Shown here: piece after piece, positions 7,827-17,483 of the stretch | Position numbering within the stretch: position 1 is the first letter of the stretch | Layout: each line of letters starts with the position of its first letter | Source: Saprospiraceae bacterium | Lineage (GTDB): Bacteria > Bacteroidota > Bacteroidia > Chitinophagales > Saprospiraceae | Length of the DNA: 64,000 nt | Direction of reading: 5' to 3' | NCBI GenBank assembly: GCA_019187225.1 | Contig: JABAQQ010000013.1 | Coordinates: 310,001-374,000 of the forward strand | Program-made: the position numbers and the translations under genes | Notes under the pieces: model-generated | Told to the model about the DNA's origin: nothing | Database searches by the model: none | The model's input: the letters and a program-made list of their open reading frames with translations, nothing else

Positions 7827-9656
7827 TTACCTCACCCACAATCTCTCATTCAACACTTTCAACTTTTCCGCGGGCATTTTGATCACCTTGCGGTCGTAGG
7901 TCATCAGGCCGTTGACCTCGATCTCTACGTCCGACACCTGGGTGTAAATTGCGCCGGAAAGCCCTTTCGGGATAAATCCTTCGATCGTGTTCACGAATTT
8001 GCTGTACTCCTCCAGCAATGCCCCGGCATTTTCAAAACTCTGGTAGCCCCAGTTGGCTTTTGCTTGCCAGGTATGGCCATCGAGCGGCAACCCCAGTCCG
8101 CCGAATTCGCCCAGCACCACAGCCCTCTTTTGCCCGAAAATATCTGTCCGGTGCAGGATGGGCGGCGGGTAATTGTGGTAGTCGTGGATGTGACCCGCCA
8201 GAAAAAAATTGCCGCCGCTGGCACAGTTGACTAAGCGGCTTTTGTCTTCATTCATAAGCCAGCCGGTGATCTCTTCCGTTTTGAACTGTCCCCACGCCTC
8301 GTTGAAAGGCACCCAGGCTACAATGCAGGGAAAAAACCGGCAGGCGCCCACCATTTCCTTTAATTCGCTTTTGAAAATCGCTTCGGATTCGGGCGTGCGG
8401 ATTTTATCCACGGGCTCCAATGCCGGATTGGTCACCCAGCGGTCGCCCTCCGCCATGTCGCCGCTGGGCATGTCCTGCCATACGAGCATCCCGATACGGT
8501 CGCAATGGTAATACCAGCGCGCAGGCTCCACTTTGACGTGTTTGCGCAACAGATTGAAACCCATTTGTTTGCATTGCGCGATATCGAAGCGGAGCGCTTC
8601 GTCGGTGGGGGCGGTGTACAAACCATCGGGCCACCAGCCCTGGTCGAGCAGGCCGTACTGGAACAAAAATTCGTTGTTGAGCATGAGGCGCTGCACGCCG
8701 TTCTTGTCGGGCGTCAGGGAGATTTTGCGCATGGCGGCATAGCTGTTCACCTCGTCGAGCACCTTGCCTTTGCGCAGGAGTTGGATGTTCAGATCGTACA
8801 AAAACGGCTGCGCAGGCGACCAGTATTTTGGATTGCCGATGGTCAAAACGGCATTGGAACCGGCGGGCGTGGTTTGTTCCGCCACCGTTTTGCCGGCGTC
8901 GCTGAGCCTGATTATCAGAACATCGTCTTTTGCAAAATCCTTCACTCCGATTTCGACGGTGAGGGTATTGTTGTCGATGTTTGCCGTGGGGAGCACATCC
9001 CGGATATACGTCGCCGGGACACTTTCGAGCCAGACGGTCTGCCAGATGCCGGTCACCGCTGTGTACCAGATACCGCCGGGTTTTTTCACTTGTTTGCCGC
9101 GCGGCTGGGGACCGTCGTCGGTAGGGTCCCAAACGCGTACAACCAATTCCTGCGCACCTTTTTTTAAAAATGGCGTGATATCGAGAGAAAAAGGTGTGTA
9201 CCCGCCCTGATGGCCCCCCGCTTCCCGCCCGTTGAGCCAGACGGTGCAACGCCAGTCCACTGCTCCAAAATGCAGCAACAATCGGTTGTCTTTCAGGTCT
9301 TTGGGCGCCTCAAATGTTCTTTTATACCACAAGTGATGTTCTTTTCCGACCGCTCTGCCCACGCCGGACAGCGCGGACTCGACAGCGAAAGGCACCAGTA
9401 TTTTCCCGTCAAAAACAGCCGGTTCAGCATCGCTGACCGGTCGAATGGCATAATCCCACAAGCCGTTCAGGTTGATCCAGTGGCCGCGTTGCATTTGCGG
9501 TCGCGGGTATTCGGGCAAGGGTTGAGCGGGATTGACGGCAGAAGCCCAGGGGGTGAGTATTTTGTCGCCGGCGGGTTTCCAGGGGGATTGGGTGAAAACC
9601 TGTTGACGGCAAGTGAATAAGAGAAGTAATAAGGCGAAGGATGTTTGTATTTTCAT
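7827..9656 (-). CDS. Exported glycoside hydrolase family 2 enzyme
   Basis: A 609-residue protein with a signal peptide (FALLLLLFTCRQQVFTQ). It shows the GH2 order: sugar-binding jelly-roll (RGHWINLNGLWDYAI, LLLHFGAVDW), immunoglobulin-like middle domain, and TIM-barrel. The acid/base Glu is in WVPFNEAWGQF and the probable nucleophile Glu in VVLGEFGGLG. GH2 includes beta-galactosidases and beta-glucuronidases; the exact specificity cannot be read here. It is the last of four co-oriented genes on the minus strand with GH127, GH29 and a membrane protein, suggesting joint attack on a fucosylated, arabinose-containing glycan. Confidence 0.85.
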   Translation of the reverse strand: MKIQTSFALLLLLFTCRQQVFTQSPWKPAGDKILTPWASAVNPAQPLPEYPRPQMQRGHWINLNGLWDYAIRPVSDAEPAVFDGKILVPFAVESALSGVGRAVGKEHHLWYKRTFEAPKDLKDNRLLLHFGAVDWRCTVWLNGREAGGHQGGYTPFSLDITPFLKKGAQELVVRVWDPTDDGPQPRGKQVKKPGGIWYTAVTGIWQTVWLESVPATYIRDVLPTANIDNNTLTVEIGVKDFAKDDVLIIRLSDAGKTVAEQTTPAGSNAVLTIGNPKYWSPAQPFLYDLNIQLLRKGKVLDEVNSYAAMRKISLTPDKNGVQRLMLNNEFLFQYGLLDQGWWPDGLYTAPTDEALRFDIAQCKQMGFNLLRKHVKVEPARWYYHCDRIGMLVWQDMPSGDMAEGDRWVTNPALEPVDKIRTPESEAIFKSELKEMVGACRFFPCIVAWVPFNEAWGQFKTEEITGWLMNEDKSRLVNCASGGNFFLAGHIHDYHNYPPPILHRTDIFGQKRAVVLGEFGGLGLPLDGHTWQAKANWGYQSFENAGALLEEYSKFVNTIEGFIPKGLSGAIYTQVSDVEIEVNGLMTYDRKVIKMPAEKLKVLNERLWVR

Positions 9657-9678
9657 CTTTCTTCAGACTTGATATTTT

Positions 9679-10167
9679 TCACAGTACAATCAAAAGAATG
9701 ATTCCCAATCGCACCAGCACATTCCAGTAATATCCGGTTTTTTCCCCTCTTCTTCTGGCCCTGATCAAAAAGATCAGCGTGGTGATCGCAGCAATTATGC
9801 TTAATAAATAGCCTGTGATCAGCATCTCCCGGCCACCGGCCCATGATTCAATGGTGAATATGGAGCCCAAAAACAACAATGAAAGTGAAAAACCTACGCC
9901 GACGGCGCCTAAAATCTGTTTCCAACCCCTGGCGCCGGTTATTAAGAAAGCAAGCAGGAGGTAGAATGCTGCCAGCATGGTAAAGGACAAAATGAGCATT
10001 TCGCTGCCACCTTCCCAGGATTCGAATTTGAAAAGTAGTGCGATGCCGCCGATCAGCCATAGACCAATTTCAAGCGCGATGGCGATGCGGCGAAGCCATT
10101 TGTAAACGGATTTGTCTTCGGACTGCCTTTGTGCCGGTGCGTCGAGAATGTTGTCAGACTGTGCCAT
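9679..10167 (-). CDS. Small membrane protein with internally repeated GldL-like motif
   Basis: A 162-residue protein with about four transmembrane helices. The motif FKFESWEGGSEMLIL recurs about 60 residues later as FTIESWAGGREMLIT, each following a hydrophobic helix. This F-x-x-x-x-W-x-G-x-x-x-ML pattern resembles the N-terminal hairpin of GldL and many small Bacteroidota membrane proteins. The function is unknown. The ATG at 10167 was preferred to the frame start at 10239, which would overlap the GH29 coding end. It sits between GH29 and GH2 on the same strand. Confidence 0.65.
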   Translation of the reverse strand: MAQSDNILDAPAQRQSEDKSVYKWLRRIAIALEIGLWLIGGIALLFKFESWEGGSEMLILSFTMLAAFYLLLAFLITGARGWKQILGAVGVGFSLSLLFLGSIFTIESWAGGREMLITGYLLSIIAAITTLIFLIRARRRGEKTGYYWNVLVRLGIILLIVL

Positions 10168-10219
10168 TGCGTCAAAAAATATGGATAAAGAAAGTCCGCT
10201 AAAGATAGAGTTTTTGATG

Positions 10220-12247
10220 TTATTCGACCCACACCTCATCTACAAACACCCACGATTTCCCGCCGGCGCCCGGGTGCCAGGCTGGGCAAACGCCCTGATT
10301 TCTTGCTGTGATGCGAACATAGCGGCATGTCACTTTGGTCGTAAACCGGAACTCCTTTATCTCGTTTTGATCCCTCTCCGTGGCCGGGGGCACGGGGTTT
10401 TCAATGATCCTGAGAAAACGCTTGCCGTCATCGGATATCGAAACTTCGACGCTGTCCGGCAAAAATATCCAGGATGGGATCACCCTCAGGAAGGAAGCGC
10501 CTACCGAATGTATGCGCTTCACTTTACCCAGATCGAACGTTGCCACGAAGTCATTGCCTTCAAAGCCGAGCCATTGTCCGTCGGTGAATTGCAGGCTGCC
10601 GCGTTGGCCGTCGATCAAGGTCCTCGCGCCGGAGGCGCCGTATTTTTCAGAAAAAGCCGTTTCCACCTGTACGCCGTATTTCGCGCGGACAAATTCCATA
10701 GTGGCGGTTTCGCTGCTCATTTTTCCCGGCGCCCGGGCGATCGCTTTGACGGTAGCGGATGCGGACAGCGGGAATGGTTGAGTATATGTTTTGGATTCCG
10801 CGTTCGGCTCGCTGCCATCGGTGGTGTAATAAATCGTTGCGCCGGGTTCGGCGTTCAGGTGTATTTCTGTTTTTCCGGTGAAGACAAACGCTTTTTTCCG
10901 GGTGTTTTCCGGGGCTCCGGAAGGTGCGTTGGCGGCAGTAATCACCGGCGGTTCCGATACATTGGCCGGTACGCCCCGGAGTTTAAATACCCAAATCGGC
11001 TGAACATCGGTTTTCAATTTTCCGGGAATGTCGATGACCACGCCGTCGAGCGTTTGCATCCACGAAAAGGGTTGGTTTTCACCCAAAATCTGGATAACCG
11101 AGCGGGGTTGTGGGGTAATTTTTCTTAGCACTAATTTGCCGGCGGTCAGCCCGCGTACGAACGCATACACCTCCCCCTTTTTGCCGGCAACATAACGGAC
11201 ATTATCCCCCTCCTGCCAATGCTTCCAGGCTTTCGTACCGTAAATCGCTTCGGCATTCCGGCGGGTCCATTCGCCTATAGTCCGCAGGCGCTCAATACAT
11301 TCCGGCGGAAATGTGCCTTCGGCGGTGGGACCGATGTTGAGCAGATAGTTGCCGCCTTTGGCCGTAATATCAGCGAGGTTCCAGATGAGGTCGGCGGCGG
11401 ATTTGAAATTTTTGTCGTGGCGGTTGTAGCCCCAGTGATCGTTCATGGTCATGCAACTTTCCCAGGGAAGGCCACTTTTTTCCCCCAGTATTTCCTGTTC
11501 CGGCGTGCCGAAATCACCGGCGGCATCGTCGTTGGTGTTCATGCCCTGCATCCCGTTGCGTCCCTTGCCGACGCGGTTGTTGACGATGATATCGGGCTGA
11601 AGGCTGCGAACGAACCGGTAGAGGTCTTTGCCCTGCGGTTCCGTCCATTCATCGATCCATTCGCCGTCGAACCACAGTACGCCGATGTCGCCGTACTGGG
11701 TGAGCAATTCGCGGAGCTGGGGTTTCAGGTATTCCTCACGGTATTTCGGGAAGTTGGCGCCGGCAGCATCGGGGTGGTGCCAGTCCATGATAGAATGGTA
11801 AAAGCAGAGTTTCAGGCCTGCTTTTTTGCAGGCGTCGGCGAGTTCGCGCATGGGATCGCGGCGGAAAAGTGTGCGGTCAACGATGTCGTAATCGCTCACC
11901 TTCGAATCGAACATGGAAAAGCCGTCGTGGTGTTTGGAAGTGATGACGATGTACTTCATACCCGCGTCTTTGGCCATGCGCACCCAGGCTTCGGCGTCAA
12001 ATTGCACGGGATTGAACTGCGGCGCAAATTTTTCGTACTCCGGCTTCGGGATTTTCGCTTCGTACATGATCCATTCGCCGTAGTTCTTTTGTCCCCCGTA
12101 TTCGCCGGCAGGCACGGCATAAAGCCCCCAATGGATAAAGAGACCGAAACGGGCATCGAGCCACCAGTCCATGCGGGTGTCGGGTTGAGCCGGAAGGTGT
12201 AAGCCTGAAAGCAGCAAGAGTAAAACGAGGGTTGAAAGTTGTCGCAT
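10220..12247 (-). CDS. Exported GH29 alpha-L-fucosidase
   Basis: A 675-residue enzyme with a signal peptide (TLVLLLLLSGLHLPAQ). The GH29 catalytic barrel is clear: RFGLFIHWGLYAVPAGE near the N terminus, VITSKHHDGFSMF, and the probable nucleophile Asp in VLWFDGEW. It is followed by NDHWGYN and GNYLLNIGP. The C-terminal part has a chitobiase-type domain (YYTTDGSEPN) and a discoidin/CBM32-like jelly-roll ending CRYVRITARN, likely for sugar binding. Hydrolysis would liberate L-fucose for the neighbouring catabolic genes. The ATG at 12247 gives the best signal peptide. Confidence 0.9.
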   Translation of the reverse strand: MRQLSTLVLLLLLSGLHLPAQPDTRMDWWLDARFGLFIHWGLYAVPAGEYGGQKNYGEWIMYEAKIPKPEYEKFAPQFNPVQFDAEAWVRMAKDAGMKYIVITSKHHDGFSMFDSKVSDYDIVDRTLFRRDPMRELADACKKAGLKLCFYHSIMDWHHPDAAGANFPKYREEYLKPQLRELLTQYGDIGVLWFDGEWIDEWTEPQGKDLYRFVRSLQPDIIVNNRVGKGRNGMQGMNTNDDAAGDFGTPEQEILGEKSGLPWESCMTMNDHWGYNRHDKNFKSAADLIWNLADITAKGGNYLLNIGPTAEGTFPPECIERLRTIGEWTRRNAEAIYGTKAWKHWQEGDNVRYVAGKKGEVYAFVRGLTAGKLVLRKITPQPRSVIQILGENQPFSWMQTLDGVVIDIPGKLKTDVQPIWVFKLRGVPANVSEPPVITAANAPSGAPENTRKKAFVFTGKTEIHLNAEPGATIYYTTDGSEPNAESKTYTQPFPLSASATVKAIARAPGKMSSETATMEFVRAKYGVQVETAFSEKYGASGARTLIDGQRGSLQFTDGQWLGFEGNDFVATFDLGKVKRIHSVGASFLRVIPSWIFLPDSVEVSISDDGKRFLRIIENPVPPATERDQNEIKEFRFTTKVTCRYVRITARNQGVCPAWHPGAGGKSWVFVDEVWVE

Positions 12248-12277
12248 CGTAGAATCGTACAATAGATTTTTGATCAT

Positions 12278-14422
12278 TCACCATTCCTGCGCATCCGCGC
12301 CCTCCCCGATCACCGGAAATGCGCTCACCCGCAGCCGGGCCGCGCCCATGGGGATCAGTTCGACCGACTCGACGGGCGCGTCCGAACGCACAGGACTGTC
12401 TTTCAGCGGGCTGCACAAGCCGTGTTCGTCCAGTTTCCAGGCGGCGATCTTTCTGGCCCTGGCTTTCAACACCACTGGCGCTGCCGATTGTGTGAAAGGG
12501 AAACTGTCTGCCGGCCAGGGTCGTTTTTCGACCGTAAAACCTTTTTCCGGGGCGTTTTTATCCAAAATCAAACCGTAGTTCCAGGCCGTCGTCGGGTGAA
12601 TTTCATAAGCGGGCCAAGCCGCCATGTCCGCGCCTTTTTGCCATTTGGAGTCCCAGATCGCCGCTTTGTCGGGCGCTTTCCGGCGGTATTCCTCACCGAT
12701 TTTGAGCGAAAAAGTCAAAGGCCCGTAGTTCACACTCGCGCTGTGATGGTTGCGCTCCCAAATTTTGACAGATACCTGCATCGGCAGGCGGAGCGTCACG
12801 CGGTCACCGTCGGACCACTTGCGGGTGAGTTTCAGGTATTTCCCGGCAATAGGCTTTACGGAAACGGGCTTGCCGTTGATCAGCACCTGCGCCGCTTCGC
12901 ACCAACCCGGGATGCGCAGATAAAACGGGAAACGGCTGTCAGACCGCCGCCCGGTATCGCCCACGTGAAAAACGAAATGGATTTCTTCGTCGAAGGGGTA
13001 GTTGGTGACTTCCTCGATGCGGATGCGTTCGCCTTTGCCCACTTTCATCGTCACTTCGCTGGCCGCAAAAAGCACCGCCGCTGTGCCGTTGTCGGGCGTG
13101 GCCATCCACAGGTTTTCGGAAAAATACGGCCAGCCCTGAGTGTGGTTGTGCTGACAGCAGCGCGAACTGAAGGGGTTCATCATCAGGAACGGCCCTTTGT
13201 TCTGGATGCCCGGCGCGTGGTTTTGGTCGTCGCACAAAACCATGTTCGGGCTGGTCAGGTAGCGCAGGGCTCTGAAATCGGGCATGACAGCGGCGGGGTA
13301 CGAATTGAACGCCACCTCTTCCGCGTGATCGGCCCAGAACAGGTCACCGGTGATGCGCAGGAGGTATTCGTCGGAATTCATTTGTTCGACCATGCCACAG
13401 GTTTCCACGGCCTGGCGGGGGTCGTCGTAGCCGGGGCGGGCGTCCTCGTCGGCGCCGAACATGCCGCCCGGCACCTGTCCGAAAAAGTCGCGGATGCTGC
13501 GAAACGCCCGGTAAGTGCCTTCTAAATGGCGTTTCTCCCGGCTCAATTGGTAAAAGGTCGCCGGCTCCCGGAAGGACTGGGCGATGTTCACGTTGTGCCA
13601 GTCGGGCAGCGTATCCCACCAAAGGGGACGGTTTTTGGCGATCAGAGCGGATTTATCCCTGGGGCGTTCGCCACTCCAGTCGGCTGTTTTGCGGTGGATC
13701 TTCCGGGCCAGGTCGAGCAGCCAGGCCTCGCCGGTGAGGTTGTAGAGCCAGAGCACGCTGTGAAGGTTGTCGCCGCCGCGTTTGTTTTGCCAGTACTGGT
13801 CGAGGAATTTTTCCTCCGGATAGGCCATTTGATAGCGAAAAAAGCGGGTCATCAGGTCGGGCACACGTTGGTCGCCCGTGTGTTCGTACCACGATTGCAG
13901 GCAATACAGCATGATCATTTTCGGCCAAAAGTCCTCCACCCCCCGGTCGTCGGTGAATACCGGCCCGAAATTACCATCGGCGCGCTGGCTTTTAAAAACG
14001 GCTTCTATCCAGACGCGGGTTTCGGCTTCCATGGCGGTGTCTTTCAGGATATAACCCAGATTGCCGTAGCCTTTCAGCCAATAGGGCACTTCCTCCCAAC
14101 CCCAGTCGCCCTTGCCCTCCGCTGAAAGCCAGGCGTTGTTCTCTTTTTGCAGCCAGGCGGAAATACGACCAAGTTGACCGGTGAGGCCGGCGCGCTGCCG
14201 GCGCAGGTATTCGTTCAGCCAGCCCCGGGGTTCGATGCTGCCGACGGGCAATTTGAGCAGAGGCGCAGGCAGCAGGGGCGCCCGGTTGCCGGTATAAAAA
14301 TCATTTTTCCGGGACATGTCGGGCAACGCGACCACTTCGGCGACCGGCGGAGTGTTTTCAATATGGAAAGCCATGATAAACAGTGCAATTACCAGAGTAC
14401 CGAAAAAGAGAATGCGGGACAT
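12278..14422 (-). CDS. Exported GH127-type beta-L-arabinofuranosidase
   Basis: A 714-residue protein of the GH127 (DUF1680) family. An N-terminal hydrophobic segment (ILFFGTLVIALFIMAF) acts as signal or anchor. The metal-site residues known from GH127 are present: E-x-C in VETCGMVEQM and the adjacent cysteines in SSRCCQHNHTQGWPYF, where one Cys serves as nucleophile. The family removes L-arabinofuranose, though GH127 members also have other specificities. It is followed after 30 bases by the GH29 gene, so both are probably one transcript. The ATG at 14422 was preferred to the frame start at 14470. Confidence 0.85.
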   Translation of the reverse strand: MSRILFFGTLVIALFIMAFHIENTPPVAEVVALPDMSRKNDFYTGNRAPLLPAPLLKLPVGSIEPRGWLNEYLRRQRAGLTGQLGRISAWLQKENNAWLSAEGKGDWGWEEVPYWLKGYGNLGYILKDTAMEAETRVWIEAVFKSQRADGNFGPVFTDDRGVEDFWPKMIMLYCLQSWYEHTGDQRVPDLMTRFFRYQMAYPEEKFLDQYWQNKRGGDNLHSVLWLYNLTGEAWLLDLARKIHRKTADWSGERPRDKSALIAKNRPLWWDTLPDWHNVNIAQSFREPATFYQLSREKRHLEGTYRAFRSIRDFFGQVPGGMFGADEDARPGYDDPRQAVETCGMVEQMNSDEYLLRITGDLFWADHAEEVAFNSYPAAVMPDFRALRYLTSPNMVLCDDQNHAPGIQNKGPFLMMNPFSSRCCQHNHTQGWPYFSENLWMATPDNGTAAVLFAASEVTMKVGKGERIRIEEVTNYPFDEEIHFVFHVGDTGRRSDSRFPFYLRIPGWCEAAQVLINGKPVSVKPIAGKYLKLTRKWSDGDRVTLRLPMQVSVKIWERNHHSASVNYGPLTFSLKIGEEYRRKAPDKAAIWDSKWQKGADMAAWPAYEIHPTTAWNYGLILDKNAPEKGFTVEKRPWPADSFPFTQSAAPVVLKARARKIAAWKLDEHGLCSPLKDSPVRSDAPVESVELIPMGAARLRVSAFPVIGEGADAQEW

Positions 14423-14516
14423 ATGCCGGGTATTTTTGGGTGTAAACTTACGCAGAAACGCATCCGGCAAACAGCGGGATGGCGTAATTATGCGGCGACA
14501 AATAAATATTTCGACG

Positions 14517-15344
14517 ATGACACTCGACGCCCATCAACACTTCTGGAAATTCGACCCTGTACGAGACGCCTGGATATCCGAAAATATGTCCGTTCTCCGC
14601 CGCGATTTTTTGCCTGCCGATCTTGCGCCTATGTTGCGCCAAAACGGCATGGATGGCTGTGTGGCCGTCCAGGCCGATCAGTCGGAAACCGAAACGCGGT
14701 TTTTACTCGACCTCGCCGCCCAAAACGACTTCGTCCGGGCGGTCGTCGGCTGGACCGAGCTCCGGGCCGGTGATGTGGAAACCCGGCTGGAATATTGGTC
14801 GCAATTCCCGCAACTCCGCGGGTTCAGGCATATTTTGCAGGGAGAAAAACCGGAATTTATGCTCGATCCGGCTTTTTTACGCGGCGTCGGCGCTTTGGGC
14901 AAAAAGGGGTTTACTTACGATATCCTCGTTTTCCCCCGGCACCTGCGCGCCGTGCGTATATTTTTACAAAAATTTGAGAACCAGAAGTTTATCCTCGATC
15001 ACATCGCCAAACCCTACATTCGCCGGGGTTTGATCGCACAATGGAAAAAAGACGTCGGAGCACTGGCCCGGCACCCGAATCTTTGGTGCAAAGTTTCCGG
15101 CCTGGTTACTGAAGCCGACTGGAAGGGATGGAGGCAGCGTGATTTCAAACCCTATCTCGACGCAGTTTTTGAAGCCTTCGGGAGCGAACGCGTGGTGTAC
15201 GGTTCCGACTGGCCGGTGTGTCTGCTGGCGGCGAGTTATGCGGAGCAAAAATCAATTCTGGATGCGTACCTGAATACATATTCACCGGCAGAGAAAGCCG
15301 GTTTTTGGGGAAACAACGGAGCGGCATTTTACCGGACGGAATGA
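14517..15344 (+). CDS. Amidohydrolase-2 family, probable L-fucono-lactonase
   Basis: A 275-residue COG3618 amidohydrolase. Metal ligands are visible in the N-terminal DAHQHFWKF, in ILDHIAKP and in the C-terminal YGSDWPV. The family hydrolyses sugar lactones and is the lactonase of L-fucose and L-rhamnose oxidation routes. It is divergent from the GH127/GH29 genes and is followed after 62 bases by an L-fucose-dehydrogenase-like SDR, so steps one and two are neighbours. The ATG at 14517 starts right at the barrel; the longer frame from 14316 overlaps the divergent gene. Confidence 0.8.
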   Translation: MTLDAHQHFWKFDPVRDAWISENMSVLRRDFLPADLAPMLRQNGMDGCVAVQADQSETETRFLLDLAAQNDFVRAVVGWTELRAGDVETRLEYWSQFPQLRGFRHILQGEKPEFMLDPAFLRGVGALGKKGFTYDILVFPRHLRAVRIFLQKFENQKFILDHIAKPYIRRGLIAQWKKDVGALARHPNLWCKVSGLVTEADWKGWRQRDFKPYLDAVFEAFGSERVVYGSDWPVCLLAASYAEQKSILDAYLNTYSPAEKAGFWGNNGAAFYRTE

Positions 15345-15406
15345 TCCGGACAGAATTCAATATGACCCTTCAAATAAACGGATAACCAAATCAACAGATC
15401 AACAAC

Positions 15407-16186
15407 ATGAATTTACAACTCCACGACAAGATCATCCTCGTGTCAGGCGGCGCCAAAGGCATCGGCCTGGGTATTTGCCGGGCTTTGGCAGCCGAAGGCG
15501 CCATACCGGTGATCGTCGGCCGCAGGGAATCCGACAACCTGACGGCTGTCGAATCCATCCGGCGCGATGGCGGGCAGGCGCACGCTTTTGCGGCGGAATT
15601 GTCCGATCCGGAGGCTTGCCGCCGCGTCGTTGCGGAAATACTGGCGCAATTCGGCAGGCTCGACGGATTGGTCAACAATGCCGGCGCCAACGACGGCGTA
15701 GGCCTGGAAAACGGCAGTTACGATCGCTTCGTAGCCTCCCTGCATCAGAATCTCATCCATTATTATCTGCTGGCGCATTATGCCTTGCCGGCCCTGAAGC
15801 AGAGCCGCGGAGCGATCGTCAACATCGGTTCAAAGACTGCGGAAACCGGCCAGGGCGGCACCTCGGCCTACGCCGCCGCGAACGGCGGGCGCAATGCGCT
15901 CACCCGCGAATGGGCAGTGGAGTTGTTGTCCAGCGGCATCCGCGTCAATGCCGTCATTGTAGCCGAATGCTGGACGCCGTTGTACGAGCGCTGGGTACAA
16001 ACCCTGCCCAACCCTGAGGAAAAACGCAGACAGATAGAAAGCCGCATCCCGCTGGGCCAGCGCATGACGACCCCGGAAGAGATCGGCGCAGCAGTGGCAT
16101 TTTTACTGTCGGAAAGATCGAGCCACACCACCGGCCAGCTGATCCATGTGGACGGCGGCTATGTTCACCTCGACCGGGCGATCTGA
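15407..16186 (+). CDS. SDR oxidoreductase, probable L-fucose dehydrogenase
   Basis: A 259-residue short-chain dehydrogenase with SGGAKGIG, NNAGAN, catalytic Ser in NIGSKTAE and YAAAN in place of the usual YxxxK. Here the fourth residue after Tyr is Asn, so the catalytic Lys is not at its normal place. The C terminus VDGGYVHLDRAI matches L-fucose dehydrogenases such as Campylobacter FucX. It would oxidise L-fucose to the lactone used by the preceding amidohydrolase. The leader repeats the words atcaacagatcaacaac just before the ATG. The assignment rests on context plus family resemblance. Confidence 0.75.
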   Translation: MNLQLHDKIILVSGGAKGIGLGICRALAAEGAIPVIVGRRESDNLTAVESIRRDGGQAHAFAAELSDPEACRRVVAEILAQFGRLDGLVNNAGANDGVGLENGSYDRFVASLHQNLIHYYLLAHYALPALKQSRGAIVNIGSKTAETGQGGTSAYAAANGGRNALTREWAVELLSSGIRVNAVIVAECWTPLYERWVQTLPNPEEKRRQIESRIPLGQRMTTPEEIGAAVAFLLSERSSHTTGQLIHVDGGYVHLDRAI

Positions 16187-16301
16187 GGCGAAACGATCGG
16201 CTCTTCGGCCCGGCAAGAGAAAATCGAATCCCCCGACTCTGATTTTACGCATACATTAGCCGCCCGTTTTCCAACCTAATCAAGGCTAAAAACAATTTTT
16301 C

Positions 16302-17483
16302 ATGTCTGTAAAAGATTTCTCAAACGACTCGCTCGAACTACACCGCAAGCACAAGGGCAAAATCAGCGTACGCTCCAAAATCCCCGTAAACACCAAAGAT
16401 GACCTTTCCACAGTTTATTCGCCCGGCGTGGCGGCTCCATGTGAAGCCATCGCCGCGAATCCCGAAGACGTTTATACTTATACCATTAAAGGCAACACAG
16501 TGGCAGTGGTGAGCGATGGTTCAGCCGTACTGGGATTGGGCAATATCGGAGCGCTGGCGGCCATTCCCGTGATGGAAGGCAAAGCCATGTTGTTCAAAAA
16601 ATTCGCCGGCATTGACGCCTTCCCGATTTGCCTTGTTTCGCAGGAGGCGGAGGAGATCATCCGCACCGTTCGCAATATCGCTCCCGTGTTTGGCGGCATC
16701 AACCTGGAGGACATTGCAGCGCCGCATTGCTTTATCGTGGAAGAGCAACTCCAGGACCTGGGCATTCCGGTTTTTCACGACGACCAGCACGGAACGGCGG
16801 TCGTGGTATTGGCTGCTCTTATCAACGCTGCCAGGGTGCTGAACAAAAATCTGAATGATATGAAAGTGGTCATCAACGGCGCCGGTGCAGCAGGCATATC
16901 CATCGCCCGGCTTCTGAAAGGTGACGGTCTTAAACGAGCCAGGATCAAAATCCGCAACGTCGTCCTGTGCGACCGGCACGGCATCGTTTCTTCCCGGCGC
17001 GACGACCTGAATGAATTCAAACGCGCCGCCCTCCGATATACCAACAACGACAATCAGAGTGGAACGGTGTTCGACGCTTTGCGCGGCGCCGATGTATTCG
17101 TAGGCGTGAGTCAGGCCGACCTGCTGAAAGCCGCCGACATCCGTACCATGGCAAAAGACGCCATTGTACTCGCTTTGGCCAACCCCAACCCGGAGATCAT
17201 GCCCGAAGAAGCTTATAAAGGCGGTGCAGCGATCGTTGGCACCGGGCGAAGCGACCTACCCAACCAGGTGAACAATGTACTCGGTTTTCCCGGTATATTT
17301 CGCGGCGCCCTGGATGCCCGCGCCCCGCGCATCACCATGGAAATGCAACTGGCCGCGGCCATTGCCATTGCCTCCTGTGTGAAACAGCCCCACCGGGAAT
17401 ACGTCATCCCGTCGGCGTTCGATAAATCGGTGGCCAGAAAAGTGGCGAAAGCCGTCTTCAAAGCCGCGAAAAAGAGGCACTGA
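16302..17483 (+). CDS. NAD(P)-dependent malic enzyme
   Basis: A 393-residue short malic enzyme that decarboxylates malate to pyruvate. The signature YSPGVAAPCEAIA, the substrate region SDGSAVLGLGNIGALAA with FAGIDAFPI, the NAD-binding GAGAAGISIARLL and the C-terminal GRSDLPNQVNNVLGFPG are all present. It lacks the phosphotransacetylase-like extension of MaeB, so it is the short form. It may adjust pyruvate/malate flow in the fucose region, but malic enzyme is a general housekeeping gene and the link is only positional. Confidence 0.93.
   Translation: MSVKDFSNDSLELHRKHKGKISVRSKIPVNTKDDLSTVYSPGVAAPCEAIAANPEDVYTYTIKGNTVAVVSDGSAVLGLGNIGALAAIPVMEGKAMLFKKFAGIDAFPICLVSQEAEEIIRTVRNIAPVFGGINLEDIAAPHCFIVEEQLQDLGIPVFHDDQHGTAVVVLAALINAARVLNKNLNDMKVVINGAGAAGISIARLLKGDGLKRARIKIRNVVLCDRHGIVSSRRDDLNEFKRAALRYTNNDNQSGTVFDALRGADVFVGVSQADLLKAADIRTMAKDAIVLALANPNPEIMPEEAYKGGAAIVGTGRSDLPNQVNNVLGFPGIFRGALDARAPRITMEMQLAAAIAIASCVKQPHREYVIPSAFDKSVARKVAKAVFKAAKKRH

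Noticed and set aside
7559-7839. Open frames of 60-85 codons reading GRWTVGRWT-like peptides on the minus strand
   Set aside because: They are translations of the GTCCAA array in all frames with no start context or homology, so they are not genes.
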